Positions 5,201 to 11,193 of a DNA stretch of 14,524 nucleotides are shown here, in pieces (the first letter of the stretch is position 1; the number at the start of each line of letters is the position of its first letter). The stretch spans positions 1 to 14,524 of the forward strand of contig DLGC01000001.1 of assembly GCA_002482525.1 (NCBI GenBank), read 5' to 3'. A program made the translations under genes and the position numbers. Source of the stretch: Propionibacteriaceae bacterium UBA7704 (GTDB taxonomy: Bacteria; Actinomycetota; Actinomycetes; Propionibacteriales; Propionibacteriaceae). Under the pieces are notes generated by a model that saw only the letters and a program-made list of their open reading frames with translations, searched no databases and was not told the origin of the DNA.

Positions 5201-7363
5201 GTGGACTCAGTTGTGCCGACACCCAGTTTGCTGGACCGTGAGCTTGCCACCGAACAGGCCCACGTCGACTTGGTCTATAGACATCTGAAGAAGGCCACCA
5301 AAGCCGCGAAGAAGGTGGCGGCACACGGCCGACAGCTCTATACCTCCGATGCCCAGACCTGGGTTCGTGAAGAAGACGGCACCGCTTTGTTCGAACGCGA
5401 CGCCTTCGCCTTCCAGGCGGCTCGGCGCCTAGCTGAGCTGGACGCTGAGCACGAGGGTTTGGTCTTCGGACGCCTCGATCACACCGACGGCGAGATCCGC
5501 TACATCGGACGCATCGGAGTGCGCGACGACGACTACGAACCGCTGGTCATCGACTGGCGTGCCCGGGCTGCGGAGCCGTTCTACCGGGCGACCGCCTCCG
5601 AACCGATGGAGGTGGTGCGCCGGAGAGTGTTGCGTTGCCGCAATGACATCGTGGTCGGCATCGAGGACGACCTGCTCGATTCATCGGCTGCCCGCGAGGA
5701 CCTGCCGGTGATCGGCGAGGGCGCCCTGATGGCCGCTTTGAAGCGTGCTCGCGGAACCCGCATGCGCGACATCGTGGCCACGATTCAGGCCGAGCAGGAC
5801 GAGGCGATTCGTGCCGACTACCGCGGCGTCACCGTGATCGCTGGCGGACCGGGCACCGGCAAGACCGTGGTCGCACTGCATCGCGCCGCATATCTGCTGT
5901 ACTCCAACCGCCGGCGTTTCGAGCGCGGCGGCATCCTCGTGGTGGGCCCTTCGGGACTGTTCATGAACTACATCGACCGGGTGCTGCCGTCCCTGGGCGA
6001 GGATTCGGTCGTGCTGCGCGCCATCGGCGGCGTGGCGGTGGACTCGCTCGGCCAGATCGCCTCCCGCATTGATGCCGCGCAGGCGGCGGTGGTCAAGGGC
6101 AGCCTGCGCATGGCCGAGGTGCTCAAGCGCCTGGTGAACCTGCCTCTGATCGAGGAATCGAGCCTGCTGATTACTGTGAAGGGCGAACCGCTACGGCTCG
6201 GCACCACTGAGCTTGCCCGGATTCGCCGCGAGGTACTGGCCCGGCACCGGATGAACGCCGGGTTGTCGGCTGCCGAGTCCGCCGTCCTGGACGCCCTCTA
6301 CGCCCGCTATCCGGAGAACGAGGAACTGGAGTTCGAGGTCTTCAGCGACCTGGTGACCGATTCGGCGACCTACCAGATGTTCCGCAACGCCTGGTGGCCG
6401 GCCTTGGACGCTCGCGAGGTATTGCGGCGCCTAGCCGATCCGCAGGTGGTGGCGAAGGTGGCCGACGGCTTGTTGAGTGCCGAGGAACAGGCAGCGCTGG
6501 CGGCGTCCTTCGACTTCGACGAATGGTCAGTGGCCGACGCTGCGCTGTTGGATGAATTGATGGCGATTCTGGGCCCGGTGCCGGTGGACGCCACTGCCGA
6601 GGAGTTGATCTTCCTGGCCGACGGCACCGAGCTGAGCGAGGTGATCACCACCGCTGATCGACTCAGCATTCCTCGCGAGAACGACCCCGACGAGGATCCC
6701 TACGACACCTTCGCTCACGTTCTGGTCGACGAAGCCCAAGACATTTCGCCGATGCAATGGCGCATGCTGCGCCGGCGTGGGGCCGAAGCCAGTTGGACGA
6801 TCGTCGGCGACCCTGCCCAAAGCTCCTGGCCGGATCTCGATGAGGCGCAGCGGGCATTGGACGACCTGATCGGCTCCGCACCCAACCGCCGTTTTCGGCT
6901 GAGTACCAACTATCGCAGCCCCGCCGAGGTGTTCGATCTGGCCGCCGAGGTCGTCAAGCGCAGCTATCCCGGAGCCGACCTTCCGCACGCGGTGCGCACC
7001 ACCGACATCGAGCCACTGCTGCTCCATTGCCCGTCGTCACTGCTGGCCGACCGCCTAGAGCACGTCCTCAGTGAGCTCGCCACGCAGGTGGCCGGCACCA
7101 TCGGTGTGATCGTCGCCCCAACGCGGCTGCCGTCGTTGATCGACGCCCACCTGCCCATGGTGCGCGCCAACCCGGAGCGCATCAGCTTCATCTCGCCGCT
7201 GAACGCCAAAGGGCTCGAATATGACGCCGTGGTGGTGGTCAGCCCCGATCAGATCGTCGCTGAATCCCCCGGCGGCGAGCGCGTGCTCTATGTTGCGCTC
7301 ACCCGTCCGACGCAGCGCTTGGTGACCATCGATCTGGACGACGAGGGAGACTGGCGCCCCTGA
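5201..7363 (+). CDS. helD: HelD-type RNA polymerase-dissociating helicase-like ATPase
   Basis: Superfamily 1 (UvrD/Rep-like) ATPase of the HelD family. Studied members bind RNA polymerase, push arms into its channels and release it from stalled or post-termination complexes. The N-terminal helical arm begins at about 10-45 (ELATEQAHVDLVYRHLKK), followed by the family block YIGRIGVRDDDYEPLVIDWR. Walker A is GGPGTGKT (215-222), followed by VVALHRAAYLLY, typical of HelD. Walker B/motif II is DEAQD (510-514); motif III is GDPAQS (536-541). Motif IV-like NYRS is at 570-573 and motif VI is VLYVALTR (695-702). At 720 residues it has normal length and all ATPase motifs. The GTG start has AGAAGGA 6 nt upstream. 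The N-terminus differs from the HelR subtype as I remember it, so I call it HelD. A generic UvrD-like helicase is the alternative. Confidence 0.9.
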   Translation: MDSVVPTPSLLDRELATEQAHVDLVYRHLKKATKAAKKVAAHGRQLYTSDAQTWVREEDGTALFERDAFAFQAARRLAELDAEHEGLVFGRLDHTDGEIRYIGRIGVRDDDYEPLVIDWRARAAEPFYRATASEPMEVVRRRVLRCRNDIVVGIEDDLLDSSAAREDLPVIGEGALMAALKRARGTRMRDIVATIQAEQDEAIRADYRGVTVIAGGPGTGKTVVALHRAAYLLYSNRRRFERGGILVVGPSGLFMNYIDRVLPSLGEDSVVLRAIGGVAVDSLGQIASRIDAAQAAVVKGSLRMAEVLKRLVNLPLIEESSLLITVKGEPLRLGTTELARIRREVLARHRMNAGLSAAESAVLDALYARYPENEELEFEVFSDLVTDSATYQMFRNAWWPALDAREVLRRLADPQVVAKVADGLLSAEEQAALAASFDFDEWSVADAALLDELMAILGPVPVDATAEELIFLADGTELSEVITTADRLSIPRENDPDEDPYDTFAHVLVDEAQDISPMQWRMLRRRGAEASWTIVGDPAQSSWPDLDEAQRALDDLIGSAPNRRFRLSTNYRSPAEVFDLAAEVVKRSYPGADLPHAVRTTDIEPLLLHCPSSLLADRLEHVLSELATQVAGTIGVIVAPTRLPSLIDAHLPMVRANPERISFISPLNAKGLEYDAVVVVSPDQIVAESPGGERVLYVALTRPTQRLVTIDLDDEGDWRP

Positions 7364-8260
7364 TCAGTGCGGCGGGATCTGCCGCAGCGCACCCAAGATC
7401 TCGGCGGTCGCTCGTGATCGGTTCTGGGTGAAGAACTGCAGACCCGGTGCGCCACCGGCGAGCAGGCGATCACACAGTTCGACGGCGATATCGACTCCGA
7501 CCGCCCGCACCGCGGCGGGATCGTCGGCGACGGCGTGAAGTCGGGAAACCACCGCGGTCGGCAATGGTGCACCGGAGAAGCCTGCGAACCGCTCGATCTG
7601 AGAGATGTTGGTGACCGGCATGATGCCGGCGATAATCGGCAGCTGACAGCCCAGGGCGCGCACCCGCTCGACCAGCCGGAAGTAGGCATCGGCGTCGAAG
7701 AAGAGCTGCGTGATGGCGAACTCGGCCCCGGCCTGCTCCTTCTCAGTCAGGATTCGAGCGTCCAGCGTGAAGTCGTGATGCTCGGGATGGCCGTCGGGAA
7801 AGGCGCCCACTCCCACGCAGAAGTCGCCGGACTCCTTGATCAGTTTCACCAATTCGGTGGCGTTGTCCAAGCCTTCGGGGTGCCGCTGCCATGCCGCCGT
7901 CGGACCGCCGGGCGGATCGCCCCGCACAGCAAGGATGTGGCCCACGCCCGCCTCGGCGTAGGCGTCGATGGCGCCTCGCAATTCCGCAACGGACTGGCTC
8001 ACACAGGTCAGATGTCCCATGGTGAGCGCGTCGGTGCGGGCAGCGATCAACTTGGTGGCATCGATCGTGCGCTCCCGGCTGGATCCGGTGGCCCCATAGG
8101 TGACCGACACGAAATCCGGACGCAACGGCTGTAACGCCGTCACCGCCTCCACCAGCTGAGTCGTCCCCGCGTCATCCTTAGGCGGAAAGAACTCGAACGA
8201 CATCGTGGCTCTTCCACCCTCGGCGAGCAGCTCCGCAATAGTCGCTTCGTCCCCAAACAT
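7364..8260 (-). CDS. metF: Methylenetetrahydrofolate reductase
   Basis: This flavoenzyme reduces 5,10-methylene-THF to 5-methyl-THF for methionine synthesis, as a cytosolic TIM barrel binding FAD. The 298-residue protein has SFEFFPPK (21-28, with the catalytic-type Glu23), the FAD/folate block HILAVRGDPP, GVGAFPDGHPE, QLFFDADAYFRLVERV and the C-terminal TQNRSRATAEIL. Length fits the bacterial family. No Shine-Dalgarno is seen; instead TAGCCT lies 7 nt upstream of the ATG, which suggests a leaderless transcript. It is divergent from the polyprenyl synthase across a 110-nt region with a long palindrome, and its stop directly touches the helD stop. In M. tuberculosis the MTHFR gene Rv2172c likewise neighbours idsA2. 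Confidence 0.95.
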   Translation of the reverse strand: MFGDEATIAELLAEGGRATMSFEFFPPKDDAGTTQLVEAVTALQPLRPDFVSVTYGATGSSRERTIDATKLIAARTDALTMGHLTCVSQSVAELRGAIDAYAEAGVGHILAVRGDPPGGPTAAWQRHPEGLDNATELVKLIKESGDFCVGVGAFPDGHPEHHDFTLDARILTEKEQAGAEFAITQLFFDADAYFRLVERVRALGCQLPIIAGIMPVTNISQIERFAGFSGAPLPTAVVSRLHAVADDPAAVRAVGVDIAVELCDRLLAGGAPGLQFFTQNRSRATAEILGALRQIPPH

Positions 8261-8267
8261 GACGGTA

Positions 8268-8273
8268 AGGCTA
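8268..8273 (-). promoter_or_regulatory. -10 box for a leaderless metF transcript
   Basis: TAGCCT on the minus strand ends 7 nt before the A of the metF ATG (8260). This is the spacing expected when transcription starts at the first base of the start codon. The absence of any Shine-Dalgarno supports this. No clear -35 is present. Confidence 0.5.
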
Positions 8274-8297
8274 TCGCCGCCGACCCGGTGAGGTCGC

Positions 8298-8341
8298 CAG
8301 TGCTCGATCCTCCACCGTAGTCGGTGGAAGATCCAGCACTG
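8298..8341. promoter_or_regulatory. Long imperfect palindrome between metF and the prenyl synthase
   Basis: The 20-nt arms 8298-8317 (CAGTGCTCGATCCTCCACCG) and 8322-8341 are complementary at 18 of 20 positions, with a TAGT centre. It lies in the 110-nt divergent promoter region. The predicted starts (8260 and 8371) place it outside both transcripts. The right arm covers the expected -35 of the prenyl synthase and the left arm abuts the -35 of metF. A shared DNA operator or a small palindromic repeat insertion are the main options. Confidence 0.7.
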
Positions 8342-8358
8342 AAGCCACCGGGCTCCCG

Positions 8359-8364
8359 TAGGCT
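8359..8364 (+). promoter_or_regulatory. -10 box for a leaderless prenyl synthase transcript
   Basis: TAGGCT is followed by 6 nt and then the GTG at 8371, so transcription would start at or next to the start codon. The same TAGGCT-N6-GTG arrangement occurs before the ThiE-like gene. The -35 position falls in the right arm of the palindrome and has no consensus. Confidence 0.5.
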
Positions 8365-8370
8365 GCGGGG

Positions 8371-9468
8371 GTGGCCATGGTTGATCCGGTTGATCCGCTG
8401 TCGGGGGAGTTTCGCGCTGCGGTGGGGGGTGCTATCGCGGAGTTTCTGGACCAGAGAAGCCGGGGGCTCTCCGAACTGGGGGAGGATCTGGAGCCGGTGA
8501 TGGAGCTGGCGAGGGCTTTCACCACGGGCGGCAAACGGCTGCGTCCGGCGTTCTGCTGTTGGGGCTATGTTGCCGCCACCGGGAGCACCGAGGTGCCCAC
8601 TTCGGTGATCACTGCGGCGGCCAGCCTGGACCTGCTCCACGTGGCCGCACTCATGCACGACGACGTCATGGACGCGTCCCAGACCCGACGCGGCATGCCC
8701 GCAGCACACGTGCAGTTCGCGCGACGTCACGCCGCCGAGCAGCGACGAGGCAGCGCAACCGACTACGGACGCGCCAGCGCGATCCTGCTTGGTGATCTGC
8801 TGCTGGTGTGGTCGGCACAGATGCTCGCCGAGTCCGGCGCACCGAACCTTGCTGCTGCCGCCCCGCTGGCCGCTTTAGTGCGTGAGGAGGTCAATGCCGG
8901 CCAAGTCCTGGATACCGCAGCCCAGACGCGTTCGCCACTGGAGGCTCATAGCGACCTGACCTCGACGCTGGCCCAGATCCAGCGGGTCGTGGAGTACAAG
9001 ACGGCCCGCTACACCGTGATTCGCCCTTTGCAGATCGGCGCCGCGCTGGGCGGCGGCTCCCCCGAACTGCTGGACGCCTTGGCTGCATTCGGCTCGCCGC
9101 TGGGCAGAGCCTTCCAGTACCGCGACGATCTGCTCGGAGTGTTCGGCGACGAGACGCTGACCGGTAAGCCCTCCGGTGATGATCTGCGTGAAGGGAAGCT
9201 GACTGTCCTCGTGGCTCGGGCGATGGCCGGGTTGGATCAGGCGGCAGCCGAAGATCTCGACGCCTTGCTCGGTCGGCCGCTGGGCGACGCCGAGATCGAG
9301 CGTGCCCAGCGGCTGCTCATCGCCTCCGGTGCGGTCGCGGCAGTGGAAGCCGACATCGCCGAGCTTGCAGCGCAGGCTCGCACGGTGGTGAACGATCACA
9401 TCGAATACTCGCCTGCCCGAAAGGGCTTGAACGAACTGGTGCGCCTGACCTGCGACCGGAGCACCTGA
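8371..9468 (+). CDS. Polyprenyl diphosphate synthase (geranylgeranyl-type, trans)
   Basis: Adds isopentenyl diphosphate units to an allylic diphosphate in isoprenoid synthesis, giving precursors for quinone side chains, carotenoids or lipid carriers. The all-alpha fold is marked by GGKRLRP (53-59), the first Asp-rich motif DDVMD (97-101, with the downstream RRG), and the second DDLLGVFGD (252-260). The residues four and five before the first motif are both Ala, small side chains that usually allow C20 or longer products. Length is 365 residues. GTG at 8371 is chosen because TAGGCT lies 6 nt before it; ATG at 8377, preceded by a G-rich run, is the alternative. It is divergent from metF, as idsA2 (Rv2173) is in mycobacteria. 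Exact product length cannot be read from sequence. Confidence 0.92.
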   Translation: MAMVDPVDPLSGEFRAAVGGAIAEFLDQRSRGLSELGEDLEPVMELARAFTTGGKRLRPAFCCWGYVAATGSTEVPTSVITAAASLDLLHVAALMHDDVMDASQTRRGMPAAHVQFARRHAAEQRRGSATDYGRASAILLGDLLLVWSAQMLAESGAPNLAAAAPLAALVREEVNAGQVLDTAAQTRSPLEAHSDLTSTLAQIQRVVEYKTARYTVIRPLQIGAALGGGSPELLDALAAFGSPLGRAFQYRDDLLGVFGDETLTGKPSGDDLREGKLTVLVARAMAGLDQAAAEDLDALLGRPLGDAEIERAQRLLIASGAVAAVEADIAELAAQARTVVNDHIEYSPARKGLNELVRLTCDRST

Positions 9469-9470
9469 GT

Positions 9471-9527
9471 CGGTATTGAGCAGGGTTGCCGGTATTACGC
9501 AGGGGTGCCGGTATTGAGCAGGGGTGC
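9471..9527. repeat. Three tandem 19-bp repeats
   Basis: Copies at 9471-9489, 9490-9508 and 9509-9527 follow CGGTATTGAGCAGGGGTGC. Copy 1 has one change (GTT for GGT) and copy 2 has two (ACG for GAG). They start 3 nt after the prenyl synthase stop. The third copy also supplies the left arm of the following hairpin. Confidence 0.85.
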
Positions 9528-9556
9528 CGGCGCGCGCCGACACCCCCAGGCTCAAT
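9513..9556. terminator. Bidirectional terminator between convergent genes
   Basis: ATTGAGC (9513-9519) pairs with GCTCAAT (9550-9556). Inside it GGGGTG (9521-9526) pairs with CACCCC (9541-9546), and a GC-only GGC/GCC tip closes the structure. The hairpin lies between the converging prenyl synthase and GNAT genes, and its right arm includes the GNAT stop codon (9552-9554). There is no strong T tract on either side. Confidence 0.65.
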
Positions 9557-10157
9557 CGAACAGTTGACCGGGCAGGCGGTGCTTGGCTCGGGCCGGGAAG
9601 CCCTGCTCACAGGCTGCCAGCCGGTCGGGCTGCACCTCGAAATCGGCACTGTCCAGGAGTCGCCCGCGAAGACCGTCGAGCCCACCTGGCCTCAACTCCA
9701 ACCCCATGAAGGCGTCGAAGTTGGCCCCATCAGGGGTGGTCACTGCCCAGGTGGCGGCGTCACTGAAGCCGAACCGTTTGTAGTAATCCGGGTCGCCGTA
9801 CAGGAACGCGGCCGGCAGCCCTGCTGTTGCGAGCAATTCGAGCGCGCGGCTGATCAACCGGGAGCCGATGCCATGGCGCTGATGCCCGGGCGCCACCGCG
9901 ATAGGCCCCAGGGAGCACATCGCGGCCACGCGGCCGTCCGGCTGGATCAGCTGTGCCCGGGTGGCGAGCAGGCAACCGCGAAGCTGGGTTTCCTGTTCGG
10001 CCACCAGGTCGAGGAGAACGTCAGTGCCCGATCTCAGTTGACGGGTAACGAGATGCTCGACGCAGCCGGGTCGATACAGGTCCCAGAAGGCGTCGCGCAT
10101 GAGGGACTCAGTGGCGGGGTAATCAGTGTGCAGGGTAGGACGAAGGATGATGTTCAC
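9552..10157 (-). CDS. GNAT-family N-acetyltransferase
   Basis: Transfers an acetyl group from acetyl-CoA to an amine; the substrate cannot be told. The 201-residue protein has the N-terminal block REAFW-like RDAFWDLYRPGCVEHL (21-36), motif A LGPIAVAPGHQRHGIGSRLI (83-102) with the pyrophosphate loop QRHGIG, and LYGDPDYYKRFGF (119-131), as in YhbS-like acetyltransferases. The frame is open to an ATG at 10229, but those 24 extra residues are unlike the family and lack a ribosome site. I choose the GTG at 10157 because NIILRPTLHTDYPAT is the usual family start; its own ribosome site is weak (GGAA). It converges on the prenyl synthase. The mycobacterial counterpart neighbourhood also contains a GNAT gene (Rv2170). 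Confidence 0.85.
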   Translation of the reverse strand: MNIILRPTLHTDYPATESLMRDAFWDLYRPGCVEHLVTRQLRSGTDVLLDLVAEQETQLRGCLLATRAQLIQPDGRVAAMCSLGPIAVAPGHQRHGIGSRLISRALELLATAGLPAAFLYGDPDYYKRFGFSDAATWAVTTPDGANFDAFMGLELRPGGLDGLRGRLLDSADFEVQPDRLAACEQGFPARAKHRLPGQLFD

Positions 10158-10203
10158 GATGATAATTCCGATCTGGCGCTCTGGGCGCCGACGGTTGGTC
10201 AGG

Positions 10204-10300
10204 GTCGGCAAGCCGACTCCGCGGGCCATCTGGGGCCGGCAGGGTCGGCGCTCAGGCCGCGACCGTCATCGTGAGTTTCTGCATGCACCACTCAGCATGC
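10204..10300. promoter_or_regulatory. Palindromes in the GNAT upstream region
   Basis: GTCGGCAAGCCGAC (10204-10217) is a perfect 6-bp inverted repeat around AA, lying 47 nt before the chosen GNAT start. Further up, two GCATGC palindromes (10281-10286 and 10295-10300) are spaced by 8 nt. Either could be an operator; the first would lie inside the coding sequence if the earlier ATG were used. I find no clear promoter hexamers. Confidence 0.3.
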
Positions 10301-10338
10301 CATAGCCGGGGTCCCGGGTACGCCACCGTCCGGTTGCG

Positions 10339-10369
10339 CCTCCTTCGGGGAGACCCCCGGCCGAAGCCG
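10339..10369 (-). terminator. Possible terminator after the ThiE-like gene
   Basis: On the minus strand CGGC-TTCG-GCCG (10369-10358) forms a very stable UUCG tetraloop hairpin, 1 nt after the ThiE-like stop codon. A second small CTCC/GGAG hairpin follows. There is no T tract, so termination is plausible but not proven. Confidence 0.4.
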
Positions 10370-10370
10370 A

Positions 10371-11075
10371 TCAGCCGCCGAAGGCGCTCAGCACGAGCTC
10401 TTCGCCGCCGGGATCGACCGTCCAGGCCTCGGTGAGACGGTCCCTCAGCGCGGTGGCTGCCCGCATCGGATCGCGGGCATCGAGAACGGCGCGGGTGACG
10501 CCGATCCGACGAGCACCGGCCTGGAGAACCTCATCCAGGTTGTGCTCGCCCACACCACCGACGGCGAACCAAGGCTTGGTTTGCGGGCCGAGCGGCGCTT
10601 TCGTCGCGGCGTAGCGGACCAGTTCCAGCCCGGCTTCACCGGTGCCGGTGGAGTTGTAGACGGGGCTGATGGTGAAGAAGGCGATTTCGGGATCGGCGAT
10701 CGCTGCGTCCACCTGAGCGGCTGCATGGCAGGAGCGGCCCAGCAGGATCGAAGGGGCGACGAAACCCCGCTTCTCTGCGGCCGGCCCGTCGAGCGCTGAG
10801 AGCTGTAGGAGATCCGCTCGGGCCGCATCGGCGTACTCGGCGTTCCCGTAGCCGCTCACCAGCCCCGAATCACCGGCCACCTGGCGCAGGGCGGCCAGGT
10901 CGGAGATCTGGGTGGCGGCCGTTTCGAGTGAGGCGCGCAGTTGAATGATGTCCACGCCGCCGGTGATAGCTGCTCGAGCGATATCGGCCAAGTCCCCGCT
11001 GTGACGACGCGAATCGGTGATGAACATCAATTTGGCCAGCTTCAGTCGGGTGGCCACCCCCAGTCGCACGGTCAC
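10371..11075 (-). CDS. ThiE/TenI-fold protein, divergent thiamine phosphate synthase homolog
   Basis: A 234-residue TIM-barrel protein of the ThiE/TenI superfamily. Matches are VDIIQLR (41-47), LLGRSCH (111-117, for the canonical IGVSTHS), FFTISPVY (133-140, for the GPIFPT region) and AVGGVGEHNLDEVLQAGARRIGV (171-193). Key synthase residues look lost: QLREK is QLRAS without the Lys, the IINDR/HLGQ.D metal-binding segments read GYGNAEYADAARADLLQLSALD, and the T.TK phosphate loop reads NSTGTGEAG. It may therefore be a TenI-like enzyme or a protein with a new role rather than a working ThiE. The GTG start follows TAGGCT by 6 nt (leaderless). It is divergent from the kinase; no other thiamine genes are near. 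Fold call is secure, function is not. Confidence 0.75.
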   Translation of the reverse strand: MTVRLGVATRLKLAKLMFITDSRRHSGDLADIARAAITGGVDIIQLRASLETAATQISDLAALRQVAGDSGLVSGYGNAEYADAARADLLQLSALDGPAAEKRGFVAPSILLGRSCHAAAQVDAAIADPEIAFFTISPVYNSTGTGEAGLELVRYAATKAPLGPQTKPWFAVGGVGEHNLDEVLQAGARRIGVTRAVLDARDPMRAATALRDRLTEAWTVDPGGEELVLSAFGG

Positions 11076-11081
11076 GTCGCC

Positions 11082-11087
11082 AGCCTA
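11082..11087 (-). promoter_or_regulatory. -10 box for a leaderless ThiE-like transcript
   Basis: TAGGCT on the minus strand is followed by GGCGAC and then the GTG start at 11075. This is the same layout as before the prenyl synthase, with no Shine-Dalgarno. It supports both the start choice and leaderless translation. Confidence 0.5.
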
Positions 11088-11128
11088 GCCCGGCGGCGGG
11101 TCGAGGCAAGGCCATTTAGCCGGGGCCG

Positions 11129-11134
11129 TACAAT
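11129..11134 (+). promoter_or_regulatory. -10 box for the PASTA kinase gene
   Basis: TACAAT is close to consensus. Transcription would start near 11140-11142, leaving a leader of about 52 nt with GGAG before the ATG at 11194. A GTG at 11140, 5 nt after the box, is in frame with the kinase. No -35 consensus is visible. Confidence 0.5.
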
Positions 11135-11193
11135 CACTGGTGACCGTATCTGGACTCGTCGTCTTCCCCACATCAGTCCTGGAGCCACACCGT

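Noticed and set aside
4255..5324. Long minus-strand open frames opposite the membrane protein genes
   Set aside because: Their translations are Arg/Gly/His-rich without domain features, while the plus-strand frames have good ribosome sites and clear membrane helices.
9471..9527. CRISPR-like array
   Set aside because: The three 19-bp units are directly adjacent with no spacers and there are no cas genes.
9486..10274. A 262-codon plus-strand open frame opposite the GNAT gene
   Set aside because: The minus-strand frame has clear GNAT motifs; the plus-strand translation has none and runs through the terminator and repeats.
10318..10370. tRNA-like folding near GTCCCGGGTAC and the UUCG hairpin
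   Set aside because: I could not arrange an acceptor stem, anticodon arm and T arm; only small separate hairpins form.
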